A DNA stretch of 64,000 bases from CAVRQM01 sp964250775 (GCA_964250775.1 CAXUHK010000002.1:1-64000), one strand, 5' to 3'; positions 36,698 through 44,537 are shown, numbered from the stretch's first letter. The notes: generated from the sequence alone by a model not told the origin. Numbers and translations: made by a program.

Positions 36698-37255
36698 TCA
36701 ACTGGCTCTTTTAGCGCCTGGCCGGGCGGCGCTGGGCTTGGCGCACGCCTCGACCAGGTTCGCTTTCACGCCGTCGAGCATCCGCAGCAGCGCCGCCCGA
36801 TCCGCGTCGGCCAGCCCGGCCAAAGCCTCCGACCGGGTGATCTCGCCGATCGCCTGCAGCGCTTCCAGGCTCGAATGCGCCTTGTGGTCGAGGTGGAGCA
36901 GCCACAGGCGGCGATCGGTCGGATGCTGCCGCCGCTCAATCAGGCCGCGCGCCTCCAGCTTGTCGAGGATGCGCACCAGCGAGATCGGTTCCATTTCCAG
37001 GATTTCCGCCAGCCCGGCCTGATGGATGCCCTCGTTCTTGGCCAGATGCAGCAGCACCAGCCATTGCGACCGGGTGAAACCGAGATGCGCGGCCTGTTGC
37101 TCGAAGCGCTTGCGCATCAGGCGGCCCACGTCATGCAGGACGAAGCCGATCGTGGGCAGGGCGGACGCGCCCTCGCCGCGCGTCTCGCCGTCACCCGTCA
37201 CGGCGACATCATCGGCTGCTGACATGCTTATCATACCGCCGGAGATCATAGTCAT
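36698..37255 (-). CDS. MarR-family repressor
   Basis: Up to 185 residues; the winged helix occupies residues 55-130 (QWLVLLHLAKNEGIHQAGLAEIL, then LVRILDKLEARGLIERRQHPTDRRLWLLHL). The start could also be the ATG at 37225, since neither has a strong ribosome site. As first gene before emrA-emrB it most likely represses its own operon and is released by the pump's substrates. Confidence 0.88.
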   Translation of the reverse strand: MTMISGGMISMSAADDVAVTGDGETRGEGASALPTIGFVLHDVGRLMRKRFEQQAAHLGFTRSQWLVLLHLAKNEGIHQAGLAEILEMEPISLVRILDKLEARGLIERRQHPTDRRLWLLHLDHKAHSSLEALQAIGEITRSEALAGLADADRAALLRMLDGVKANLVEACAKPSAARPGAKRAS

Positions 37256-37309
37256 GGTTACGACCTGTCGCTAATGTGTTCCGCGTATGACAGGGTGGAG
37301 GTGCAGAGC

Positions 37310-37639
37310 ATGAATGTGGGGATGAAACGGCTGCTGCTGGCGGTTTGCCTGGTCGCGTTGACGCACGCCGCGGCGCTGGCCCGCGGCGCGTTTCGCTGTG
37401 CCGGGTTCGCGCAGGCGGGCGGGGCTGAGATGCTGTGCAGCCATACCGATCCGGACGCGCCGGCGCAGATCTGCTCGTTCAGTTGGACCTTGATGACCAC
37501 CGCCAACCAGCAATCGGTGGTCAACGGGTCGTTCCTGCTGGCGAGGGGCATGACCAACGTGGCGGTCTACCAGGGCAGCGGGTTCGCCTACACGCTGTCC
37601 AGCCCGGTCGTGCTCTGCCAGGGACGCAAGGACGGCTGA
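37310..37639 (+). CDS. Small secreted protein of unknown function
   Basis: About 109 residues. A signal peptide (MKRLLLAVCLVALTHAAALA) precedes a mature part of some 85 residues with four Cys (FRCAGFAQ, MLCSHT, QICSFSW, VVLCQG) that could make two disulfides. GGAGG lies 8 bases before the ATG at 37310, which is preferred over 37274. It resembles no family I can name. Confidence 0.6.
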   Translation: MNVGMKRLLLAVCLVALTHAAALARGAFRCAGFAQAGGAEMLCSHTDPDAPAQICSFSWTLMTTANQQSVVNGSFLLARGMTNVAVYQGSGFAYTLSSPVVLCQGRKDG

Positions 37640-37683
37640 GGGCGCGCGGTCGCTACATTGCGATGTCGAGGATAAATCCCGTC

Positions 37684-37746
37684 CGTAGGGTGGGTGGAGC
37701 CCACCATTATGCGGGCGGCGCCATGGTGGGTTCCACCCACCCTACG
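37684..37746. repeat. Long palindromic repeat (REP-like)
   Basis: Arms of 24 bases (37684-37707 and 37723-37746) match at 23 positions around a 15-base loop and contain GTAGGGTGGGTGG. Similar TAGGGTGGG palindromes are dispersed in many bacterial genomes. It lies between the small secreted protein and puhC and could also act as a bidirectional terminator. No second copy was noticed here. Confidence 0.65.
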
Positions 37747-37751
37747 CGATC

Positions 37752-38267
37752 ATGCATACAGAACCGACCGAGGCGCGCCTGCGATGGATCGAACAAAGGG
37801 CTGTGATGCAGGCGGACAAGCGCCGAGTCCCGTTTTCCACCCCGGTCATCATCGCCACGGTGCTGGTCGCTGTCATGATCGCCATCGGGTTTGCGGCGCG
37901 GTCGGGGCCGCACGGCGGAGCGCCGCCGGCGGCGGCAACCCCCCTGCGGACGGCGGACCTGGTGATGCGCGACCAGTCGGACGGCAGCGTCACGGTCGTC
38001 ACCGCCACTGGCCAGCCAGTGACCACCATCGCGCGCAACACCAACCCGTTCGTCCGCGTGGTGCTGTCCGGGCTGGTGCGGGAGCGGCGGCTCGAGGGTG
38101 AGGGCTCGCCCGGCATCCCGTTCCACCTCACCCGCTGGCGGGACGGGCGGCTCACGATCGACGACATCGCGACAGGCAAGCTGATCGAGCTGGAAGCGTT
38201 CGGGCCGACCAACGAGGACGCGTTCGCCCGCCTGCTCGACCTCACTCCGCAGCCGGCGACCAGGTAG
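37752..38267 (+). CDS. puhC: Photosynthetic complex assembly protein PuhC
   Basis: 171 residues. One membrane helix (PVIIATVLVAVMIAIGFAA, residues 30-48) is followed by a periplasmic domain with the PuhC pattern: MRDQSDGSVTVV, FVRVVLSGLVRERR, FHLTRWRDGRLTIDD, LEAFGPTNEDAFARLL. PuhC helps assembly of reaction centre and LH1. It is on the opposite strand to puhB, and the two overlap tail to tail by 26 bases. In most purple bacteria puhC follows puhB on the same strand. A start at 37806 is also possible, with AAAGGG upstream. Confidence 0.8.
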   Translation: MHTEPTEARLRWIEQRAVMQADKRRVPFSTPVIIATVLVAVMIAIGFAARSGPHGGAPPAAATPLRTADLVMRDQSDGSVTVVTATGQPVTTIARNTNPFVRVVLSGLVRERRLEGEGSPGIPFHLTRWRDGRLTIDDIATGKLIELEAFGPTNEDAFARLLDLTPQPATR

Positions 38268-38868
38268 GCTCCGGCACCGTCGTCGCAGGCTTTGCGCGGC
38301 TGCCCGGGGCGGCATGGATCACCCCGGGGGCGATGTCGGCGGCCGCCTCGCTGATCGCGTGGCCCAGCGCCATGGCCTGCGGGACGCCCCGCAGCATCGG
38401 CTCCGCCCGGCTCCAGCGCCAGGGTCGGGCATGGGGCCATAGCTTGACGTAGCTGAGGCGCTGGCCGGGCTTGGGGGTCAGCAGCACGTCGCCGGTCGCG
38501 TCGCCGCGCGGATGCACGCCGACGGCGGCGATGCGGCACAGCGGTATGGAGAGGCTGGCCGTCAGCGCCACGCCGTAGTGCAGGACGAAGCGTTCGCTGG
38601 TGAGTTCGTAGGTTGTGGTGCGGGATATGGCCCAGGCGAACAGGGCGCAGGCGCCGAACACGGCGAGCGCGATGGCCATTATTGGTGCCCCACGCCAAAG
38701 CGTGTTGAGCGGGGTCCATCCGTCCGCCCGGTCGGACGCGAAGCCCCAAAGCAGGATCGCCGCGAAATACCCCATCATGATGCGGACGTGCAGCACGTCG
38801 CGCATCACCGCGCGCCATGCGGGCCGGCCGCGCCAGAGCACCCGCTCGCCCGGGATCAGTTGCGCCAT
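38242..38868 (-). CDS. puhB: Photosynthetic complex assembly protein PuhB
   Basis: 208 residues. The GERVLWRGRPAWRA start, two or three membrane helices (residues 30-85), and the PH-like domain (SRTTTYELTSERFVLHYGVAL, IPLCRIAAVGV, LSYVKLWPHARPWRW) match PuhB, a membrane assembly factor for the reaction centre. The ATG lies inside the end of puhA (13-base overlap), so expression is coupled. Its 3' end overlaps convergent puhC. Confidence 0.88.
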   Translation of the reverse strand: MAQLIPGERVLWRGRPAWRAVMRDVLHVRIMMGYFAAILLWGFASDRADGWTPLNTLWRGAPIMAIALAVFGACALFAWAISRTTTYELTSERFVLHYGVALTASLSIPLCRIAAVGVHPRGDATGDVLLTPKPGQRLSYVKLWPHARPWRWSRAEPMLRGVPQAMALGHAISEAAADIAPGVIHAAPGSRAKPATTVPEPTWSPAAE

Positions 38869-39674
38869 AGCGGCCGCTCCGTCTGGCGCGCCATGAGCGG
38901 GGTGCCGCGAAAGAACTGTCCGGCGGCGAAATAGGCGTTCAAGCGTTCCTCCTCCTGTCCGGTGATCGCGTCCAATCTCGACGGCATAGGGATGTCCGTG
39001 AATTGGTGTGCCCAGAGCGCGTTGACGCGTATCCGGCGTGATGCCTCCTTGATGTCGGTATGGTAGATCGGCACCAGCACGCGCCCGGCGCCAAGTGCCG
39101 CGTCCAGCTCGACTTCCAGGAGACGGATGATCTTGATGCCGCGGTCGATCCACAGCTCGCTCACGCGACCGACCGGGTTCCAGCGCCAGTCGAACACGGC
39201 CATGCCACGCGGGTCGGCGTCTTCGCTGAGGACCGACCATTCGGGCAGCAGCCGCAACGGCTGCAGCAGCAGGTCGCCACGCTCGGTCAGCATCGGCTCG
39301 TCGCGCCGGCGGACCCAGGAGCCCGGTCCGATGCCGGCGAGCAACGGGTTGTCGAGCGCGGTGAGCGGCGTGCCGTCGAATCGGTGCACGGGGGCCGCGT
39401 TGATGTCCACCTGCGGGTAATGATGCGGCGCTTGCGTGGTGCCGCCCTCGTTGAGGATGTAGGTGATCGGCTGCGCCGGCGGCGGCGGGAAGCCGTCCAT
39501 CCGCTCCGGCCTGAACGGCGAAGCCTTGAGCGGATAGCCCTCCCGTTTGCTTTCGCGCTGCAGCCAGAACACGAGGGCGATGAAGAACAGCAGGAAAACC
39601 CAGAAGGCGATGGTGGGGATGTCGAGCTGGCTGCCGATGACGCCGTAAGCCCTGTTGGGCAGGATCGTGGGCAT
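38856..39674 (-). CDS. puhA: Photosynthetic reaction centre H subunit
   Basis: 272 residues. One N-terminal membrane helix (IPTIAFWVFLLFFIALVFWL, about 19-38) leads to the conserved QRESKREGYPL stretch, then the cytoplasmic PRC-barrel domain (VFDWRWNPVGRVSELWIDRG, VLVPIYHT, VNALWAHQFTDIP). It caps the L/M pair and guides protons to QB. It starts 10 bases after pufC, so it belongs to the puf operon, whereas puhA normally lies in a separate cluster with bch and lhaA genes. Confidence 0.93.
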   Translation of the reverse strand: MPTILPNRAYGVIGSQLDIPTIAFWVFLLFFIALVFWLQRESKREGYPLKASPFRPERMDGFPPPPAQPITYILNEGGTTQAPHHYPQVDINAAPVHRFDGTPLTALDNPLLAGIGPGSWVRRRDEPMLTERGDLLLQPLRLLPEWSVLSEDADPRGMAVFDWRWNPVGRVSELWIDRGIKIIRLLEVELDAALGAGRVLVPIYHTDIKEASRRIRVNALWAHQFTDIPMPSRLDAITGQEEERLNAYFAAGQFFRGTPLMARQTERPLWRN

Positions 39675-39684
39675 GGGAGGTTCC

Positions 39685-40779
39685 TCAGCCGGGGGCGGGG
39701 GCGGCGTTGCCCGCGCGCGGGCCGTTGTTCGTGGCCGGGCTGGCGATCGGGGTCAGCCCCGGGTAGTCGTGGACCATGTTGGCGCCGTTCAGCGGCTTGG
39801 GCAGGCCGAAATGGCAGGTCGCACACACGACGAAGCCGTTGCCGGCCTGGGCGCCCTGCATCCGCGCCGGGATGACCGGGATCTTGGTCTCGTGCTCCAG
39901 CGTCCGGGTCTGCGGCAGCAATGCCCCGATCGGCACCAGGAAGTTGCGGTTCAGGTCGCGCGTCATGCGGATCGCCCACCAGGCGTTCCAGCGATAGGGC
40001 GAGCTCTGGTTCCAATCGTTGAACGCGCGGGACTGGTGGCAGTAGCCGCAATTGACCCCGATGCCGTCCGAGAGCTGCATCATCATCTCGTAGATCCGCG
40101 TGGCCTCCGGCCAGGAGTGCAGCGTCGGCCCCGGCTCCACGGTCTCGGACGACACGGCGATCGGCTGGTCGTCGAGGAAGTATTCGGCGAAGCCGTTGTC
40201 GGGAAAGAACTTGCGCACCGTGTCGGCGGATTCCTGCCAATTCTCCTGGTAGCCGACCAGCGAATGCTCGGGCTTCGGCGCGTCCGGGAACCATGTCTGT
40301 CCCGGCACCGGCTGCCCGCGATGGCAGCTGTAACAGGTCGCGCCGGCGGCGCCGACATGGGTGCCCCAGTCGGCATTGAGGTGCCGGGTCATCCGCAGCA
40401 TGATGCGCGCGGCAGCCTTCTGCGGCTTGTCGTCGGCCGCGTAGTTGGTGCCGACGTGGCAGTAGTCGCAGCCTTGCTTGGGCGAGACCCAGGCGGTGAT
40501 CGCGTATTGCAGCCGCATGAACTCCGCGGCGCTCACGTCGGTCAGCACCTTGACGTTCTTGTAGGTCTCGGTGGCGGAGGGGCCGCCGCTGGCCACGGGC
40601 GGCAGCGGCGGCGGCGGCTTGTTCAGGGGAAAGCTCGCGGCGACCGGCACGAACTGGACGTTGCCGGGGACGGCGATCTCCTGTGCCGTCCACGGCGGCC
40701 TGTTCCATGGCGGCACGATGAGGATGAACGCGCCGGCGGCGACCACGCCGGCGGCGGCGACGAGGGTGAGCGATTTCAT
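39685..40779 (-). CDS. pufC: Reaction centre tetraheme cytochrome c subunit
   Basis: 364 residues. Four CxxCH haem sites are at residues 104-108 (CDYCH), 149-153 (CYSCH), 244-248 (CGYCH) and 319-323 (CATCH). The N-terminal hydrophobic stretch (LTLVAAAGVVAAGAFILIV) has no lipobox Cys, so it is likely held by a membrane helix rather than lipidated. It donates electrons to the oxidised special pair. The ATG overlaps the pufM stop as ATGA. Confidence 0.95.
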   Translation of the reverse strand: MKSLTLVAAAGVVAAGAFILIVPPWNRPPWTAQEIAVPGNVQFVPVAASFPLNKPPPPLPPVASGGPSATETYKNVKVLTDVSAAEFMRLQYAITAWVSPKQGCDYCHVGTNYAADDKPQKAAARIMLRMTRHLNADWGTHVGAAGATCYSCHRGQPVPGQTWFPDAPKPEHSLVGYQENWQESADTVRKFFPDNGFAEYFLDDQPIAVSSETVEPGPTLHSWPEATRIYEMMMQLSDGIGVNCGYCHQSRAFNDWNQSSPYRWNAWWAIRMTRDLNRNFLVPIGALLPQTRTLEHETKIPVIPARMQGAQAGNGFVVCATCHFGLPKPLNGANMVHDYPGLTPIASPATNNGPRAGNAAPAPG

Positions 40780-41807
40780 GGCCGTGGCCCGAACGCCGTG
40801 GCCGACCCCAACTGCGGTTTCTTGACGTCGAGCGCTCCCGGCGGGAGCGTCGACGGGATCGGCAGCACTGGTTGGTAATCGGCGGCCATCCCGTGCCGGA
40901 CGCCCCAGAGATACCAGTTGTCCACCACCGTCCCGGTCATCAGGATGCCGATGCCGCCGGTCAGCGTCGTGAGCAGGGCGAACCAGTACGCCCATTTGTG
41001 GATCGAATCGAAATTGGCGTTGAAGCCCATGGTCCAGCGCCAGAACAGCGCCCCCCGCTCGCTGGCGCTGCCGGGATCCACGATCTCCCGCGTCTCGCGG
41101 TCGGCCCCGTAGCGCACCGTGGCGAGGATGGTGCCGCCATGCATGGTGAACAGCAGCACCGACCCGTACAGGAAGGTGATCGAGAGCATGTGGAAAGGGT
41201 TGTAGAACAGGTTGCCGTAGCGGACGGAGAACGTCGCCGTCCAGTTCAGGTGCGGGATGATGCCGAACGGCACCGCCTCCGACCAGCTGCCGACCAGGAT
41301 CGGACGGAAGAAGCCCAGCACGAGGTAGAGCCAGATGGCGGAGGCGAACGCCCAGGCGACATGGGTGCCCATGCCGAGTGCCACGGCCCGGCTGTACATC
41401 CGCGCCCACCACAGCAGGATCGAGACGGTAAGGAAGAAGCCGGCGAGCAGCCACCAGCCGCCGTCCTGCAGCGGCGGCAGGATGGAGAGGCCCTGCTTGG
41501 CCGAGGGCGGGTTGAGGGCGAGGAACGGCAGCAATTTGATGAACCGGAGGACGTTCCAGTCCACCGAGGCCCACATGTTCAGGCCGATGATCTCGAAGGC
41601 GATGAAGCCGCACAGGATCGAGGCGATGGCCAGGATGCCCATATGGGTCGGGCCCAATTGGGTCTCGCCCAGGCGGCCCAGCCAGATCGAGTGCCGTGGC
41701 TCCTGCAGCACGCGGCCGCCGGAGCGGGGCGACAGCGCCGGCAACGGCGGCATCTCGAACGGCGCCGCGAGCTCGATGCTGGTGAACAGCGTGTGGTAGC
41801 GTGCCAT
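40776..41807 (-). CDS. pufM: Photosynthetic reaction centre M subunit
   Basis: 343 residues with five transmembrane helices. With a constant offset of 4 from Rhodobacter sphaeroides numbering, the ligands are present: H186 (M182, accessory bacteriochlorophyll), H206 (M202, special pair), H223 (M219), E238 (M234) and H270 (M266) for iron, and W256 (M252) by QA. Y214 (M210) is kept. Residue 48 is Glu where M44 is Asn or Asp in known examples, and residue 207 is Met at M203 (Gly in R. sphaeroides). A C-terminal extension of about 25 residues follows the usual end. Confidence 0.95.
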   Translation of the reverse strand: MARYHTLFTSIELAAPFEMPPLPALSPRSGGRVLQEPRHSIWLGRLGETQLGPTHMGILAIASILCGFIAFEIIGLNMWASVDWNVLRFIKLLPFLALNPPSAKQGLSILPPLQDGGWWLLAGFFLTVSILLWWARMYSRAVALGMGTHVAWAFASAIWLYLVLGFFRPILVGSWSEAVPFGIIPHLNWTATFSVRYGNLFYNPFHMLSITFLYGSVLLFTMHGGTILATVRYGADRETREIVDPGSASERGALFWRWTMGFNANFDSIHKWAYWFALLTTLTGGIGILMTGTVVDNWYLWGVRHGMAADYQPVLPIPSTLPPGALDVKKPQLGSATAFGPRP

Positions 41808-41808
41808 G

Positions 41809-42648
41809 TCACTGGAACCCGCTCGGACCCCAGATGGGGATGTTCATGAACCAGTCGTACCAGTAGGGCCAGCCGCGGGACCAGAACGGGCCCGATATGA
41901 CGATGCAGATGGCGCTCCAGATGCCGGCGTTCAGCGCCAGGAAGTAGCCGAGGCGGTGGATGCCGAGCGAGCCGATCGAGTAGACGATGGTGTCGCGGAA
42001 ATAGATGCTCTCCTGCTCCTCGAACCGCACCGGCTGGCCCTTTTGCGGGTGCGCGATGGAGAGCACTTCGCCGGCGTGCATGGCGAGCAAGAAGTTGGTG
42101 GTGAAGAAGAACGTCACCGCCAGCATGTGCGCGGGATTGTAGTGGAAGTGCAGGTATTGGTAGCCGACGTTTGACACCCAATCGAGGTGGCTCATGATGC
42201 CGTAGGGAAAGCCATAGCCCCAGGCCCCGAGTAGTACCGGCCGCACGACTTCCAGGGTGGCGTAGGCGGCGATCGCCGCGCCGAAGCCCACCGGCACGTG
42301 CAGGCCCATCCCGAGCTTGCGGCAAATCTCCACCTCGCGCAGCGCCCAGCAGATGAAGGAGGTGAGCGCGAACAGGGTGATCCACTGCCAGAGCCCGCCA
42401 TCGCGCAACGGGGCGAAGCCGAGGCCGTAGCTGATCGGCGGCGGATTGATCGAGATCTTGAACAGCGCCCAGGTCGGCCCGATGGCGGCGCCGTAGATCA
42501 GCAGCAGGGTGCCCATCAGGGTGGCGACCGCGCCCACGACGCCGAACAACCCGACATAGAACGGGCCGACCCAGAAATCGAACATTTCGCCGCCGGCGAG
42601 GGTGCCGCCACGCACCCGATACTTCATCTCGTAACTCAGCATCGACAT
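41809..42648 (-). CDS. pufL: Photosynthetic reaction centre L subunit
   Basis: 279 residues starting MSMLSYEMKYRV, which aligns with the mature R. sphaeroides L chain with an offset of 1. H154 (L153), H174 (L173, special pair), H191 (L190) and H231 (L230) are present, as are Glu at L104 in WALREVEICRKLG, Tyr at L162 and Ser at L223. Glu L212 is kept, but L213 is Ser instead of Asp or Asn. One base separates the gene from pufM. No pufB or pufA precedes it; the upstream neighbour is an SH3 protein on the other strand. Confidence 0.95.
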   Translation of the reverse strand: MSMLSYEMKYRVRGGTLAGGEMFDFWVGPFYVGLFGVVGAVATLMGTLLLIYGAAIGPTWALFKISINPPPISYGLGFAPLRDGGLWQWITLFALTSFICWALREVEICRKLGMGLHVPVGFGAAIAAYATLEVVRPVLLGAWGYGFPYGIMSHLDWVSNVGYQYLHFHYNPAHMLAVTFFFTTNFLLAMHAGEVLSIAHPQKGQPVRFEEQESIYFRDTIVYSIGSLGIHRLGYFLALNAGIWSAICIVISGPFWSRGWPYWYDWFMNIPIWGPSGFQ

Positions 42649-42698
42649 CGGCGAGTGCCTCTCGTGACCGCATCGAGGATTCGTCAAGCGCCGCCGCT

Positions 42699-42716
42699 TG
42701 TCAATCAAAGCTGACA
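42699..42716. promoter_or_regulatory. PpsR/CrtJ-type operator, perfect TGT-N12-ACA
   Basis: TGT at 42699-42701 and ACA at 42714-42716 are 12 bases apart, and the arms extend to TGTCA/TGACA. This is the consensus of the aerobic photosynthesis repressor PpsR/CrtJ. It lies 51 bases before the pufL ATG. Confidence 0.6.
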
Positions 42717-42724
42717 GTCTAAAC

Positions 42725-42742
42725 TGTCAACTTAAAATGACG
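42725..42742. promoter_or_regulatory. Second PpsR-like half-degenerate site, TGT-N12-ACG
   Basis: TGT at 42725-42727 is followed after 12 bases by ACG, one base off consensus, and its centre is 26 bases from the first site. PpsR is known to bind paired sites, so the pair strengthens the prediction. Confidence 0.4.
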
Positions 42743-42755
42743 TCGAGGTGAGCCA

Positions 42756-43121
42756 ATGATCGGTCGAACACAGGTCACGTGCGCCGCGGCGATCGGGCTG
42801 GCGGCGCTCTGGTGCGTCCCGGCGCAGGCCAATTCCTTGGAGGTCGGCTGGCCGACGTTCTACCGGGCCGGTCCCGGCCGCGACTACGTCGTGCTCGACG
42901 AGCTGGACCGGGGCGTCCGTCTCGATGTGACGGCCTGCGACGCGGGGTGGTGCCGGGTGAGGTGGGAGAACACGGATGGCTATGTGGAGCAGGCGGCACT
43001 GGTCGACCCGTCCGCCGTGCCGGTCAAGCCGCCGGTCGCCAAATCGCAAGGCTGCGTGCAGAGCCGGGTGACGGGTCCAGGCTACCACAACGGCCTATAC
43101 TACGAGTTTTGCCCCCGGTAA
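42756..43121 (+). CDS. Secreted SH3-domain protein
   Basis: 121 residues: a signal peptide (AAAIGLAALWCVPAQA), then a bacterial SH3 fold (NVRSG-like segment TFYRAGPGRDYVVLDELDRG, then CDAGWCRVRWENTDGYVEQ), then a short Cys-containing tail (CVQSR, YYEFCPR). The fold commonly binds cell wall or protein partners in the periplasm. GAGGTGAG precedes the ATG. It shares the control region of pufL but has no known photosynthetic role. Confidence 0.75.
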   Translation: MIGRTQVTCAAAIGLAALWCVPAQANSLEVGWPTFYRAGPGRDYVVLDELDRGVRLDVTACDAGWCRVRWENTDGYVEQAALVDPSAVPVKPPVAKSQGCVQSRVTGPGYHNGLYYEFCPR

Positions 43122-43164
43122 GCCGAGCCCGGCATCGGCTGACGTTGAACGTCGGCGTGCGCGG

Positions 43165-44395
43165 TTAGCGGCGCAGGATCTCCACCACCGGCGCGAACGC
43201 GTGGTAGAGGATGCTGGCCGGGATGTCGGCGGCGGTCGGCGTGCCGTCGAGGCGGAACTGGTCGCGCCAGGCGCCGCGCGGGACGCCGGCCAGGTAGCTG
43301 TCGAACAGCCGCCGCACCAGCGCCTCGGCGTCGTCGAGTTGGTGCGCGTCCCCGGTCGCTACGTGCTGCACCATCAGCGCCTTGAGGTATTCGGTCTGCG
43401 GCCATAGCCGGCGGCGGTCCAGCAACGGGCGGCCGGCGACATCGACCTCGTCGGCCAGGAACCCGTCGACGGTGAGGCCGAGCCGCTGCGCGCTGTCGAG
43501 CAGCGCCTGGCAGGGATCGTCGACCGGCTGCGCGCTCGCGCGCTCGTAGCGCCGCAGCAGCCAGGTCCATTCCGCCATGTGGCCGGGTTCGAGCCGCTCC
43601 CCGTCCGGCCCTTCGGCCCGCGTCCAATCCAGCGCGAAGAACTCGCCCAGGATGCCGGTCCGCTCGTCGAACAGTCGGTCGCGGAACAGCTCGAAGATGT
43701 CGCCCGCCCGGGCCAGGTGACGGGCTTCGCCGGTGGCCTCGAACAACGCCAGGCTGGCCTCGAACAAATGCATGTGCGGGTTCTGCCGGCGCGGCAGCTC
43801 GTGCCGGTCGCTCTCGGCCCAGCCGCCATGCGGGGCCGCCAGCACGCGGTCGACGACGTCCAGGGTCTCGTCGATCCAGGCGGCGTAACGCGGGTGGCGG
43901 GTGGCCTGGTATAGCGTCGCCAGCGCGAGCAAGGCGAAGGCGTGGTCGTACAGGTCGCGCCGGTCGTCGGTCGCAACGCCGTCGCCGGTGAACCGCGCGA
44001 TCCAGCCGGGACGGCTATCGGGCGCCCAGGCGCAGGCCCGCATCCGCAGCATCATGCGCTCGGCCAGCGCCACGGCGCGGGGTAGGTCAAGCAGGNNNNN
44101 NNNNNCTGAAGGTTGATCGCCGCCCGGGGTTTTGTGCAGCGCTGGCCCGCTGCCGCCGCATCATGCGCTCGGCCAGCGCCAGGGCGCGGGTTCGGTCAAG
44201 CAGGTCGAGGTCCGCCGCGTGGGCGAACACGTAGACCTGCCGCATCCCGGTCCGCAACCGACGCTCGGTGCCGGGTTGCGGCGTGCCGTCGAGCGCCAGG
44301 GTCTCGTGGAACATGCCCTTGGCGTCGGCGGCGCGCGCGAGCCAGAACGGCAGCGCCTCGCGGCACATCCAGTCGGCATAGGTCGCGAGCGACAT
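43165..44395 (-). CDS. N-acylglucosamine 2-epimerase (AGE)-family protein, split by an assembly gap
   Basis: The N-terminal part (44395 to about 44106) begins MSLATYADWMCREALPFW with QVYVFAHA. After the gap the rest continues with LYDHAFALLALA, QNPHMHLFEASLALFEATG, PGHMAEWTWLLRRYE and RLWPQTEYLKAL, the (alpha/alpha)6 barrel of AGE and mannose-6-phosphate isomerase-like enzymes with its His residues. The segment ending in LDRTRALALAERMM is present on both sides of the Ns, so the two contig ends overlap and the real gene is probably continuous at about 390 codons. Confidence 0.8.
44096..44105. other. Assembly gap with overlapping contig ends
   Basis: Ten Ns. The roughly 43 bases before the gap (44053-44095) recur with a few mismatches at 44160-44202. 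The stretch 44106-44159 is likely poor-quality contig end. Confidence 0.9.
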
Positions 44396-44537
44396 CTTTC
44401 CTCCGACGCGAAGCTGACGACCTCGTGCCGCACGCGGTTGGCGCGCGCAAGGTTCGGGTTGGCCAGGGCCGGCAATTCCTGCAACCGGCCGCGAAACGTC
44501 GCGTAAGCTGCCGACAGGAACCATCGAGAGGCAAGCC

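Larger units (their letters stand above)
42649..42755 (-). promoter_or_regulatory. puf promoter region (divergent with SH3 gene)
   Basis: This 107-base region is richer in A/T than its surroundings. On the minus strand a TTGACA -35 element occupies 42730-42725, with a weak -10 (TTGATT-like) about 16 bases on. A perfect inverted repeat TGACAGT-CTAA-ACTGTCA (42712-42729) covers the -35 and spacer. Binding there would block pufL transcription. Confidence 0.5.

Noticed and set aside
42649..43164. Possible pufB/pufA genes upstream of pufL
   Set aside because: The only minus-strand frames here are shadows of the SH3 gene. None has a single central helix with the His of LH1 alpha or beta chains, and the space before pufL is filled by the promoter.
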